DNA from: an uncultured Ruminococcus sp.
GTDB taxonomy: Bacteria > Bacillota > Clostridia > Oscillospirales > Acutalibacteraceae
Direction: 5' to 3'
Length of the DNA: 39,982 nucleotides
Assembly (NCBI GenBank): GCA_902786345.1
Contig: CADACB010000014.1
Location: 1-39,982 of the forward strand
Shown: positions 13,942 to 21,201 of the stretch, piece after piece
Layout: every line of letters begins with the position of its first letter
How positions within the stretch are numbered: the stretch's first letter is position 1
Notes under the pieces: generated by a model
Databases searched by the model: none
The model's input: only the letters and a program-made list of their open reading frames with translations
What the model was told of the DNA's origin: nothing
Position numbers and translations under genes: made by a program

Positions 13942-15967
13942 ATTCTATATCCTCCTTTAGTTTTCTGTATATATGAGAAAGTTCCAGATCAACCTTAAAA
14001 TCTACATTTATAATTTCTATTTTCAGTATATCACATTGCTGTTTATAGGCAATAAGCTTCAGCTCACTGAAAATATCGAGTATTATCATCAGCTTGAAAG
14101 CTCCTATTGTATCACAGCCTATTTCGCTGAGCAGCATATCTATGCTGTAAACACTTTGTGGGTGCTTTTTGAGATATAAATAAACAGCCGCAAATTCATT
14201 TCTGGTGAGATATTTATCAGCAAGCTCCTTTGGAAGCTTTCCGCGAAGATAGCTTTCATAAAGCTGAATCTGGTGCATTGCCGACTGTGTATCAAAGCCT
14301 GACGGTTTTATATCCTTTATCTGAAATGAAATATACTCTTTATTCTGATATGTATTAATGTCAAGACATACCGCAAAATCCAGCATACTGCCCTCAGGAT
14401 AAGGGAACTCTTCGGGTGATACTGAAAATTTAACAAGATTCAGTCTTGCCTTTCCTCTTGATACCGAAAGCTTTATATGTTTGCCTCCGGATAACGGTGT
14501 GATCTTGTCAAGCGTCATATTGTTTATTCCGAAAACAGGCTTTGGATTTCCGAATCCGAACGGTTCAAAGCTCTGAAGCTGATGTACCATATCCATAACT
14601 ATTGCATCGGGGTTAAGATTGCAGTCAAGTCTGAGCGTAAGCATAGGCATATCCTCAAGCCTGTCTGCATATTCGTTTATGGCTTTTTTAAATTCAGGTA
14701 TATTTTCCTTTTTTATGCTTAGCCCGGCAGCCATAGGATGTCCGCCGAATTTTTCAAGCAGATCTGAGCAGGCAAATATTGCATCCACAAGCGAAAAGCC
14801 CGTAATGCTTCTTCCGGACCCCTTACATATTTGTTCACCCTCAGAAATGATTATAGACGGCTTTCCGTATTTCTCCGTTATCTTTGAAGAAACTATGCCT
14901 ATAACACCGGGATTCCATTTTTCTGAGGATACAACTATAACCCTGTCACGTATAAGCTCATTGTTTTCATCAAGCATACTGCATATGTCTTCATATATTT
15001 CATTTTCTATTGTCTGACGTTTTACATTAAGACCGGTAAGCTCGTCTGCATATTTCACTGCATCTTCTTCATCCTCAGTCAGAAAAAAGTCGAGTGCATT
15101 ATATGCAGAACCAAGTCTGCCTGCCGCATTCACTCTTGGCGCAAGACGAAACGCTACATTTCCTGCACTCATATTGCTTATTTGCGCAAGGTCAATAAGG
15201 TGTGAAAGTCCTAATCTTTCCGTATTGCTCAGTCTGAAAAGTCCTGCTTTGACAATGGTGCGGTTCACGCCTGTAAGAGGTACAAGATCGGCTATTGTTC
15301 CAAAAGCGGCAAGATCAGAATAGTTCTCAACAATAGAAAACGCATCTCCCTCTAAGGCTGAAGCTAACATTAAAGCTATGCCCGCCCCACAGTAATCCTT
15401 GAAACCGGAATTGTCGTCATTACGATGAGGATCAACAACAGCTATGGCATTGGGCAGCATATCCTGCGGCTTGTGGTGATCTGTTACAACAACATCAATT
15501 CCAAGCGTCCCGGCATAATGCACCTCATCTATTGCAGCTATACCGTTATCAACTGTTACTATCAGCCTGACGCCCAGCTTTTTCAGATTATCTATTGCTT
15601 TTTTATTCAAACCATAGCCCTCTGAGTTACGATCGGGAATATAATACATTACATCAGCAAAAACTGAGTCAAGATAAGAATAAAGAAGTGCGGTGGAAGT
15701 AACTCCGTCACAGTCATAATCACCATAAACACAGATTTTTTCATAGTTTGTTACAGCGATTTTTATACGGTCAACAGCCTTATCCATATCCTTTATTTCA
15801 AAGGGATCGGGAAGATCACTTTCTGCACTGAAATATTTTTCTATCTCTTCCCTTTCGGTTATTCCCCTTATTGTCAGAAGCATTGCAGTAAACACCGGTA
15901 TACCATAGATTCCTGAAAGCTCCTTGACTTTTTTCTTGTCAAGCTCGGAAACTACCCATTTTTTCAT
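13922..15967 (-). CDS. recJ: Single-stranded-DNA-specific exonuclease RecJ
   Basis: The 681-residue protein carries the DHH phosphoesterase core: VYGDYDCDGVTSTALL near residue 75, VTVDNG, VTDHHKPQ (DHH motif) and VDPHRND. A DHHA1 domain follows, with SSEKWNPGVIGIVSSKI and the FGGHPMAAGLSI glycine/histidine motif, and then an OB-fold nucleic-acid-binding region. It degrades single-stranded DNA 5' to 3' in recombination and repair. The ATG at 15965-15967 (MKKWVVSELDKKKV) lies after AAGGCGGTG; the upstream in-frame extension crosses the promoter and is rejected. It heads the recJ-rel-dtd-MBL-hemZ-kinase operon. Confidence 0.93.
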   Translation of the reverse strand: MKKWVVSELDKKKVKELSGIYGIPVFTAMLLTIRGITEREEIEKYFSAESDLPDPFEIKDMDKAVDRIKIAVTNYEKICVYGDYDCDGVTSTALLYSYLDSVFADVMYYIPDRNSEGYGLNKKAIDNLKKLGVRLIVTVDNGIAAIDEVHYAGTLGIDVVVTDHHKPQDMLPNAIAVVDPHRNDDNSGFKDYCGAGIALMLASALEGDAFSIVENYSDLAAFGTIADLVPLTGVNRTIVKAGLFRLSNTERLGLSHLIDLAQISNMSAGNVAFRLAPRVNAAGRLGSAYNALDFFLTEDEEDAVKYADELTGLNVKRQTIENEIYEDICSMLDENNELIRDRVIVVSSEKWNPGVIGIVSSKITEKYGKPSIIISEGEQICKGSGRSITGFSLVDAIFACSDLLEKFGGHPMAAGLSIKKENIPEFKKAINEYADRLEDMPMLTLRLDCNLNPDAIVMDMVHQLQSFEPFGFGNPKPVFGINNMTLDKITPLSGGKHIKLSVSRGKARLNLVKFSVSPEEFPYPEGSMLDFAVCLDINTYQNKEYISFQIKDIKPSGFDTQSAMHQIQLYESYLRGKLPKELADKYLTRNEFAAVYLYLKKHPQSVYSIDMLLSEIGCDTIGAFKLMIILDIFSELKLIAYKQQCDILKIEIINVDFKVDLELSHIYRKLKEDIEYVGKHT

Positions 15968-15995
15968 TTTCACACCGCCTTTTCCGTATTTAAAT

Positions 15996-16024
15996 ATAAT
16001 AACATTTTTTTTCTTTTTATTCAA
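15996..16024 (-). promoter_or_regulatory. Sigma-A promoter of the recJ operon
   Basis: On the minus strand, TTGAAT (16019-16024), a 17-nt A-rich spacer and TATTAT (15996-16001) precede the recJ ATG by about 28 nt. Confidence 0.75.
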
Positions 16025-16223
16025 TATTTTTTTGTTAAAAAACGAGAAAACCGAGAATTTCAATTTTAGTGAGGCAGCTACACGAACTAAACCCTTTTTC
16101 AGCGTAAAAACAGTTATTTCCCATACCCTATTTTTCTGAACCCTCTTAATATTTTCCGGACTTGAGTTTTAAAAAATTCAGTGCCGGTCAACTATAATCT
16201 ACTACGACACAAAGGGAATAATT

Positions 16224-16249
16224 AAAAATCCACCGGCTTAGCCGGTGGA
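16224..16249 (-). terminator. IS right-end palindrome, also terminator-like
   Basis: TCCACCGGC and GCCGGTGGA (16229-16237, 16241-16249) form a perfect 9-bp stem with a 3-nt loop, with TTTTT following on the minus strand and CTTTTC on the plus strand. It resembles a right-end hairpin of IS200/IS605 elements and could terminate transcripts in either direction. Confidence 0.6.
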
Positions 16250-16279
16250 CTTTTCTTATTCGCCTTAAAGGCTATTTTA

Positions 16280-16640
16280 CTAACGGCGTCTAAAGACGCA
16301 TTTACAGTCTGACTCTTGCGACTGTTGCTTGCTGTTTCCGTATTTGTATTTTAAATTTCCATGTCTTTGGTGTATGATTATACTACTCTTTCCTTTTTAG
16401 AAATCCCATGAATCCTGATACGCTCATTTTGGGTGGTATCTCTACTAACATATGAATATGGTCCGGGCACACTTCTGCTTATACTATATGCACTCCTTTC
16501 CAGTCGCATATTTCTTGCAGTATCTTTCCTATCTATGCCCTGTTCTGTCCATATAAAATTTTCCGCCTATACTTTGGTGCAAATACTATGTGGTATTTGC
16601 AATTCCAACTTGTGTGTGCTAAACTATTATTGTCATGCAT
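16280..16640 (-). pseudogene. IS200-type TnpA (Y1 HUH transposase) pseudogene
   Basis: The minus-strand frame from ATG 16638-16640, behind a perfect AAGGAGG, reads the family N-terminus (SLAHTSWNCKYHIVFAPKYR). It is interrupted by TAG at codon 36 (16533-16535) and TAA at codon 54 (16479-16481, where Glu is usual), then continues with the HUH metal motif CPDHIHMLVEIPPKMSVSGF. One extra A in the AAAAA run near 16400 shifts the frame; the next frame resumes with SSIIIHQRHGNLKYKYGN. The sequence then jumps to a downstream tail, so the helix with the catalytic tyrosine is deleted. The gene cannot make active transposase. Confidence 0.85.
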
Positions 16641-16688
16641 TGCTGACCTCCTTCTGTTATCTTTGTGCAGTTGCCAGACCGCACTTAT

Positions 16689-16697
16689 ATTATATCA
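16689..16697 (-). promoter_or_regulatory. Extended -10 promoter of the tnpA remnant
   Basis: The minus strand reads TGATATAAT, an extended -10, about 50 nt before the tnpA start. The -35 region is poor (GTACAC at 17 nt). IS200-type transposases are normally expressed from weak promoters, which agrees. Confidence 0.45.
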
Positions 16698-16733
16698 GAA
16701 GGAGTATTTTTGTGTACCGCTAAAGCTTTTCTG

Positions 16734-16756
16734 AACCCCCGATACAATCGGGGGTT
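16734..16756. repeat. IS left-end palindrome
   Basis: AACCCCCGAT and ATCGGGGGTT pair perfectly over 10 bp with a 3-nt ACA loop, followed by TT and CG on the plus strand. Position upstream of tnpA matches the left-end hairpin of IS200-type elements, which can also block read-through into the transposase gene. Confidence 0.6.
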
Positions 16757-16767
16757 TTCGATTAACA

Positions 16768-16801
16768 GAAAAAAATCCCGACACTTGCGTGTCAGGATTT
16801 T
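16768..16801 (-). terminator. Terminator of the right tRNA operon
   Basis: On the minus strand, 5 nt past tRNA-Cys, AAAATCC-GACAC pairs with GTGTC-GGATTTT across a GCAA loop (one internal mismatch), followed by TTTTTTT. This is a strong Rho-independent terminator. Confidence 0.9.
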
Positions 16802-16806
16802 CTCAT

Positions 16807-16881
16807 TGGAGGCGTCACCCAGATTCGAACTGGGGAATCGGAGTTTTGCAGACTCGTGCCTTACCACTTGGCTATGACGCC
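16807..16881 (-). tRNA. tRNA-Cys(GCA)
   Basis: The minus-strand cloverleaf has acceptor GGCGTCA pairing with TGACGCC, anticodon GCA in loop CTGCAAA, T arm CCCAG-TTCGAAT-CTGGG and an encoded CCA at 16807-16809. The anticodon stem CGAGT/ACTCC has a C-C mismatch at its outer pair (27-43), which is unusual. It is the last gene in the operon. Confidence 0.93.
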
Positions 16882-16885
16882 GATT

Positions 16886-16917
16886 AAAAATGGAGCTTAT
16901 CGTTTTGACTAAGCTCC
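16886..16917 (-). terminator. Terminator-like hairpin between tRNA-Gly and tRNA-Cys
   Basis: GGAGCTTA and TAAGCTCC (16892-16899 and 16910-16917) form a perfect 8-bp stem starting one base after the tRNA-Gly CCA, followed on the minus strand by ATTTTTAATC. It could reduce tRNA-Cys relative to the four upstream tRNAs or mark a processing site. Confidence 0.6.
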
Positions 16918-16918
16918 A

Positions 16919-16994
16919 TGGAGCGGATGACGAGGCTCGAACTCGCTACCTCAACCTTGGCAAGGTTGCGCTCTACCAGATGAGCTACATCCGC
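16919..16994 (-). tRNA. tRNA-Gly(GCC), copy 1
   Basis: The minus-strand cloverleaf has acceptor GCGGATG pairing with CATCCGC, anticodon arm CAACC-TTGCCAA-GGTTG with anticodon GCC, and encoded CCA. All 76 bases are identical to the two plus-strand copies at 35175 and 35325. Confidence 0.95.
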
Positions 16995-17002
16995 AAACAG
17001 AA

Positions 17003-17075
17003 TGCCTTCGGGCGGAATCGAACCACCGACACGGGGATTTTCAGTCCCCTGCTCTACCGACTGAGCTACAAAGGC
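17003..17075 (-). tRNA. tRNA-Phe(GAA)
   Basis: The minus-strand cloverleaf has acceptor GCCTTTG pairing with CGAAGGC (one G-T) and anticodon arm GGGGA-CTGAAAA-TCCCC, anticodon GAA. Discriminator is A and no CCA is encoded. Third in the right tRNA operon. Confidence 0.95.
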
Positions 17076-17078
17076 ATA

Positions 17079-17155
17079 TGGCGATCCGGAACGGGATCGA
17101 ACCGTCGACCTCTAGCGTGACAGGCTAGCGTTCTAACCAGCTGAACTACCGGACC
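17079..17155 (-). tRNA. tRNA-Asp(GTC)
   Basis: The minus-strand cloverleaf has acceptor GGTCCGG pairing with CCGGATC, anticodon arm CTAGC-CTGTCAC-GCTAG with anticodon GTC, and an encoded CCA at 17079-17081. Only 3 nt separate it from tRNA-Phe. Second in the operon. Confidence 0.95.
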
Positions 17156-17158
17156 GTA

Positions 17159-17234
17159 TGGTGGGAACAATAGGGCTCGAACCTATGACCCTCTGCTTGT
17201 AAGGCAGATGCTCTCCCAGCTGAGCTATGCTCCC
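17159..17234 (-). tRNA. tRNA-Val(TAC)
   Basis: The minus-strand cloverleaf has acceptor GGGAGCA pairing with TGTTCCC, anticodon arm TCTGC-CTTACAA-GCAGA with anticodon TAC, and encoded CCA at 17159-17161. First gene of the right tRNA operon. Confidence 0.95.
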
Positions 17235-17297
17235 ACATCAGCTTAAAGACAAACTCGATTCAACCTTGAATTTATTTATCTCTCAGCGACGTATATT

Positions 17298-17326
17298 ATA
17301 ATACTACATCCATCATCAAATGTCAA
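17298..17326 (-). promoter_or_regulatory. Sigma-A promoter of the right tRNA operon
   Basis: On the minus strand, TTGACA (17321-17326), a 17-nt spacer and TATTAT (17298-17303) are present. As in the left tRNA operon promoter, GTCGCTGA starts 7 nt after the -10 box. About 150 AT-rich bases separate it from the next gene on the right, with no further feature that I can support. Confidence 0.85.
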
Positions 17327-17487
17327 GCCTTTTTTTAACTTTTTTTCAATTTTTTTTAAGGAATTTAATTTTCGCCAGACATTTCATTTGATAAGTACTC
17401 AGAAGCTTTTGTAATAACATTATATTCATCCGACGAAAAAATATTACTTATGTTTTAAAAACATAATAATTATTTTAATCAGCTCTG

Positions 17488-18291
17488 CTATTCCATAAAG
17501 AATTTATATACCATTTTTCTGTAGTCGGGTGCCGTATCGAATGCTGCGTGTCCATAGCCGTCATACATATACATCTTAACGTCAGCACTTGAAATCAGTT
17601 TATTTGTTATCTCCGGTGCATAGCCTTCTCCAAAAACGCCATCATCATATGAGCCTGTTACCAGAACCGGACAGCAAATATTGCAAAGCTTATCTGTTAC
17701 ATCAAAGTCTTTTGAACCTTCTGTCAGGACAACAAAACGTTCCAGCTCTTCATCGGTTGTATCATTTCCTGCCAGTATAAGAGTTTCGCGATATTGTTCA
17801 AAAAGCTTCTCAGGATATATTTTCTTTCCGAATTCAAGATACAAACCAACCCTGTCTTTTCTCTTTGCAATATCTACCCATTCACTCAATACGCTATACC
17901 GCTGACTGTTCATATTGGCACAGGTTGAAGCCAACACCATCTTATATACAAGTTCAGGATAGTCTGCTGCAATAATCTGAGCTATCATACCGCCCTGTGA
18001 CGCGCCAAAAAGGTATATATTATCAAGTCCCAATGCATTTATTGCCTTTACAGTATCCTTTGCCATATCATATACGGTATATTCCGACGGAAGCTCTATA
18101 CGGCGATCAAAAACCCAGACTGTAAAATCAGCCTTCATAAGTTCATATTCCTTGACAATTGCCGGTGCAAATTTCATAACACTCTGAATGCTTAATCCGG
18201 GTAAAATAATTAATGATCTGCTGCCGTTTCCAAACCTGAAAAAATTCATTGTAAAATCATCTGTACATACCTTTTCAACCACAATATCCAT
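17488..18291 (-). CDS. Alpha/beta hydrolase
   Basis: This 267-residue protein has the alpha/beta hydrolase fold. The nucleophile elbow is GASQGG (Ser near residue 96), the oxyanion region LPGLS follows strand 3, the likely acid is in TGSYDDGVF, and the catalytic His is in YGHAAFD near the C-terminus. No signal peptide is seen, so it is cytoplasmic. The substrate is unknown. The ATG at 18289-18291 follows CGGGAGA. It is the last of four same-strand genes starting with an RpiR-type regulator; the 51-nt gap to the preceding gene suggests one operon. Confidence 0.85.
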   Translation of the reverse strand: MDIVVEKVCTDDFTMNFFRFGNGSRSLIILPGLSIQSVMKFAPAIVKEYELMKADFTVWVFDRRIELPSEYTVYDMAKDTVKAINALGLDNIYLFGASQGGMIAQIIAADYPELVYKMVLASTCANMNSQRYSVLSEWVDIAKRKDRVGLYLEFGKKIYPEKLFEQYRETLILAGNDTTDEELERFVVLTEGSKDFDVTDKLCNICCPVLVTGSYDDGVFGEGYAPEITNKLISSADVKMYMYDGYGHAAFDTAPDYRKMVYKFFME

Positions 18292-18342
18292 ATATATATT
18301 CTCCCGATTTTCTATTCCTTACTTATAATTCTTATTCCCTGT

Positions 18343-18717
18343 TTATTCCACAAACTGCTCTACAGGAATTCCCAGCCTTGTCAGAATATCTATATAACCA
18401 TCCAACACTTCGTCTCTGGAAAAATTATTTTCTTCAAGCTCTGAATCCGACATCCGGTTGAGCTTTTTATAAAAATCCACTGCAAGCTCTAAATATCTGT
18501 CAGTGAACCGGATATTTTCAAAAAGTATATCTTCGGCTTCGCATATTTTTCCTTCTTTTAACAGCTTGTCAAGCTCCGTATGAAGCAAATCTTCTTCTGA
18601 AAGCATATCAGAGGCTTGAACTGTATATTCCGTATCATTCCTGCCAAATACAAGCTTTACAACATATCTGGTTATAATATCAACCTGACGCATTATCCAA
18701 TCGTCCTGAAATCCCAT
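18343..18717 (-). CDS. Conserved small protein, DUF6483-like
   Basis: The 124-residue protein is predicted to be largely helical and acidic, starting MGFQDDWIMRQVDIITRYVVKLVFG. This N-terminus resembles small proteins I recall under DUF6483 in Ruminococcus-type genomes, a family with no known function; the match is from memory. There is no membrane segment, cysteine pair or catalytic motif. The ATG at 18715-18717 follows AAGGAGAGAG. It lies 26 nt after the flavoprotein gene and 51 nt before the alpha/beta hydrolase gene. Confidence 0.75.
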   Translation of the reverse strand: MGFQDDWIMRQVDIITRYVVKLVFGRNDTEYTVQASDMLSEEDLLHTELDKLLKEGKICEAEDILFENIRFTDRYLELAVDFYKKLNRMSDSELEENNFSRDEVLDGYIDILTRLGIPVEQFVE

Positions 18718-18743
18718 TAATACTCTCTCTCCTTATTCAAAAA

Positions 18744-19970
18744 TTATCCTTCACCTGCAAGAACACCCGTCGAAAATGCAGCCTGAAGGTTAAAACCGCC
18801 TGTGTATGCATCAACATCTATAACCTCTCCGGCAAAATACAGTCCTTTAATAAGCTTAGACTCCATAGTCTTAGGGTCAATTTCTCTTACATCAACTCCG
18901 CCTGAGGTAATAATAGCCTCAGAAACAGGTCTGTATCCCTTTACTGTCAATATGAAATGTTTAAGATATAAAATAATTTTCTTTCTCTCGGCTCTTGTAA
19001 TTTCACTGCAATTACGATTTGAAGATATATCTGTCATTTCTATAAACATATTTATCAAACCGGACGGCATTAAGGAACGAAGCATATATTCATAACTTTT
19101 TCCCTTATCGGCTTCAATTTGTCTTATAAGTCTTGCATCAAGTTTTTCTTCAGTAAGTGCAGGCTTCAAGTCCAGCTCAAGCTTATACCTTCCTTCAACC
19201 ATCTCTCTCATATGAGAACTGGCGCTGAGTATGACCGCTCCTGTTACACCGTATCTCATAAGCTGAAGCTCACCGAAATCATTGAATATCCTTTTATTTC
19301 CTTTGATTGTGTCATAAACACTGACAGATATATTTTTCAAAAGAAGCTTATCCGCCAAGGGATCAATTTTTTCAACGGTTTCCAAAGGTACAAGCGACGG
19401 ATAAAGCGGTGTTATAGTATGTCCCATAGAAGCCGCAAAAGCATATCCGTCTCCTGTAGAGCCTGTTAGAGGATAAGACTTTCCTCCACACGCCACTATT
19501 ATCTTATCGAATTCATATATCTTATTACCGGCTGATAATCCTGTTATATGTCCTTCCTTGGCAATCAGCTCTGTTACCGTACGGTTAATAATTTCACAGT
19601 GATGTTTTTTTGCTGCTTTAAAAAGAGTGTCAACTACATCTGACGCTTTGTCGGAAACAGGAAAAACACGGTTGCCCCGCTCTGTTTTCAGAGGCAAACC
19701 GTTATCTTCAAAAAATCTCATTGTATCTGACGGAGAAAATCTGTTGAGTGCACTATAAAGAAATCTGCCGTTTGTCGGAGTATTTGCAATTACCGTCTGA
19801 ATATTACAATTGTTTGTCAGATTACAGCGGCCTTTACCGGTTATATACAGCTTTCTTCCTATTTTAGGATTTTTTTCAAATACCGTAACACTATCTCCGT
19901 TTTTAGCAGAGAAAATTGCAGCCATCATTCCCGAAGCACCGCCTCCGATCACAGCAACCCTTCTTTTCAA
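18744..19970 (-). CDS. FAD-dependent oxidoreductase, HI0933/YhiN (BaiN-like) family
   Basis: The 408-residue flavoprotein has an N-terminal dinucleotide-binding GGGASGMMAA (about 9-18), the family signature KIGRKLYITGKGRCNLTNN (about 41-59), the ACGGKSYPLTGSTGDGYAFA block and the C-terminal YFAGEVIDVDAYTGGFNLQAAFSTG that completes FAD binding. Members are annotated as HI0933-like proteins, and one bile-acid enzyme, BaiN, belongs here; this does not show bile-acid activity. It starts with TTG at 19968-19970, overlapping the regulator's stop codon by 4 nt in TTGA, so translation is coupled. Confidence 0.9.
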   Translation of the reverse strand: MKRRVAVIGGGASGMMAAIFSAKNGDSVTVFEKNPKIGRKLYITGKGRCNLTNNCNIQTVIANTPTNGRFLYSALNRFSPSDTMRFFEDNGLPLKTERGNRVFPVSDKASDVVDTLFKAAKKHHCEIINRTVTELIAKEGHITGLSAGNKIYEFDKIIVACGGKSYPLTGSTGDGYAFAASMGHTITPLYPSLVPLETVEKIDPLADKLLLKNISVSVYDTIKGNKRIFNDFGELQLMRYGVTGAVILSASSHMREMVEGRYKLELDLKPALTEEKLDARLIRQIEADKGKSYEYMLRSLMPSGLINMFIEMTDISSNRNCSEITRAERKKIILYLKHFILTVKGYRPVSEAIITSGGVDVREIDPKTMESKLIKGLYFAGEVIDVDAYTGGFNLQAAFSTGVLAGEG

Positions 19971-20842
19971 TCAGCTTCATCCTTTCTGTCATTCTGATAA
20001 ACATCATATTCCTGCCATATATTTTCAAGCATTCCGAATGTATTCTTGACATCGGAATCAAGCTTCAAGACAGTTGCGGCTATTAATGCATTGATCATAC
20101 TTAACGGAGCTACCAGCGAATCTACAACAGAGGCTATATCACTTTTTGCAATAAGAATATAATCGGCAGGTACAACTATCGGACTTGACATACTGTCTGT
20201 CAATGCGATGACCTTTGCCCCTCTTCTCTTTGCAAATGTCATCGCCTGTATAGCGGCATTTGAATATCTTGGAAAGCTTATGCCTATGATCACATCATCC
20301 GAAGATATTCTGAAAAGCTTTTCATATATCTCAGTTTCTCCATAGTTGCTTATAACCTTTACATTCTCGAATATCAGGGAATAATAATATCCCAAAAAAG
20401 ATGCAAGAGCAGCAGAACTTCTTACAGCAAAAATATATATCGTTTTTGCACGTGATATTGCCTCAACAGCATTATTAAAATCATCATCAGATGTTTCTTC
20501 AAGTGTTCTGCGTATTCTTTCAATATCCTTATTCAGAATATATTCAAGAACATTTCCGTCACCCAGACGGCTGTGTGTAACATCAATACGCTGAACGGAC
20601 GTCAGCTTATCCCTTATCATTTCCTGCATAGCCTTCTGCATTTGAGGATAACCCTCATATCCAAGCTCGGTTGCAAACCGCACAACAGTTGATTCACTTA
20701 CCCCCACCGTACTGCCAAGCTTAGACGCAGTCATAAATGCAGCCTTATCATAATTTTCTGTTATAAACCTTGCAATAAGTCTTTGACCTTTAGAAAAGTG
20801 CGACTCACATTCGCTGATTTTTTTCAGCAGATTCTTTGTCAT
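19967..20842 (-). CDS. MurR/RpiR family transcriptional regulator
   Basis: The 291-residue protein has an N-terminal helix-turn-helix of the RpiR type (about 1-75; SKLGSTVGVSESTVVRFATELGYEGYPQMQ) and a C-terminal SIS sugar-phosphate-binding domain (about 120-245; IYIFAVRSSAALASFLGYYY, VIGISFPRYSNAAIQA, VIALTDSMSSPIVVPADYIL). Such regulators sense sugar phosphates or amino sugars. No sugar transport or catabolic gene is adjacent; it instead leads a flavoprotein/hydrolase operon, so its ligand is unclear. The ATG at 20840-20842 follows AAGGTGG. Confidence 0.9.
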   Translation of the reverse strand: MTKNLLKKISECESHFSKGQRLIARFITENYDKAAFMTASKLGSTVGVSESTVVRFATELGYEGYPQMQKAMQEMIRDKLTSVQRIDVTHSRLGDGNVLEYILNKDIERIRRTLEETSDDDFNNAVEAISRAKTIYIFAVRSSAALASFLGYYYSLIFENVKVISNYGETEIYEKLFRISSDDVIIGISFPRYSNAAIQAMTFAKRRGAKVIALTDSMSSPIVVPADYILIAKSDIASVVDSLVAPLSMINALIAATVLKLDSDVKNTFGMLENIWQEYDVYQNDRKDEAD

Positions 20843-20915
20843 AACAAAACCACCTTATTATCGGATTTCGGGTATCTTCGCAGCGGATAATATTTACCTG
20901 CATATCTTTTCTTAT

Positions 20916-20943
20916 TTTATAACCGAACAAAATAAAAATCAAG
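20916..20943 (-). promoter_or_regulatory. Possible promoter of the RpiR operon
   Basis: On the minus strand, CTTGAT (20938-20943), a 16-nt spacer and TATAAA (20916-20921) lie about 75 nt before the RpiR ATG. Both boxes are imperfect. The rest of 20843-21201 is AT-rich, with one long hairpin (21067-21119) and no gene that I can support. Confidence 0.35.
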
Positions 20944-21066
20944 CAATAAATATTATAAATATTAAATTTCACTCAGCCCACAAAATACACGCAATACCTT
21001 ATAACTTATTTTATTTTATATTTACTTTGAACTTATAACTTTAAAAGCATAACATAAATCAAAATC

Positions 21067-21119
21067 CCTGTATGCTCAACATTCTTGGCATTTATTGCTT
21101 AAGAAGTTCAGCACACAGG
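21067..21119 (-). terminator. Long imperfect hairpin downstream of gpsA-like gene
   Basis: The arms 21067-21086 and 21101-21119 pair over about 18 bp with two mismatches and a bulge (CCTGT.TGCT.AAC.TTCTT against its complement), leaving a 14-nt loop. On the minus strand it is followed by GGATTTTGATTT, a broken T run. It may end the gpsA-like transcript; the length of the stem is more than a terminator needs. Confidence 0.5.
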
Positions 21120-21201
21120 AACTTGTTTTAATATAGATAAGTCCTATTTCATTATAATTAATATTTAATATGTCACACAAAAAGCATACAACTCTTTTAT
21201 G

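Larger units (their letters stand above)
16224..16756 (-). mobile_element. Decayed IS200/IS605-family insertion sequence
   Basis: The segment holds a recognisable but broken IS200-type transposase gene on the minus strand (16280-16640), flanked by subterminal palindromes, as in this family, which recognises hairpin ends instead of inverted repeats. The right-end palindrome is at 16229-16249 (TCCACCGGC stem) and the left-end palindrome at 16734-16756 (AACCCCCGAT stem); a further small hairpin lies at 16286-16299. Exact cleavage sites cannot be fixed without an intact copy. It sits between recJ and a tRNA operon. Confidence 0.75.

Noticed and set aside
17450-17466. AT-only hairpin past the alpha/beta hydrolase gene
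   Set aside because: The stem is purely A-T apart from one pair and too weak to call a terminator, though none better was found.
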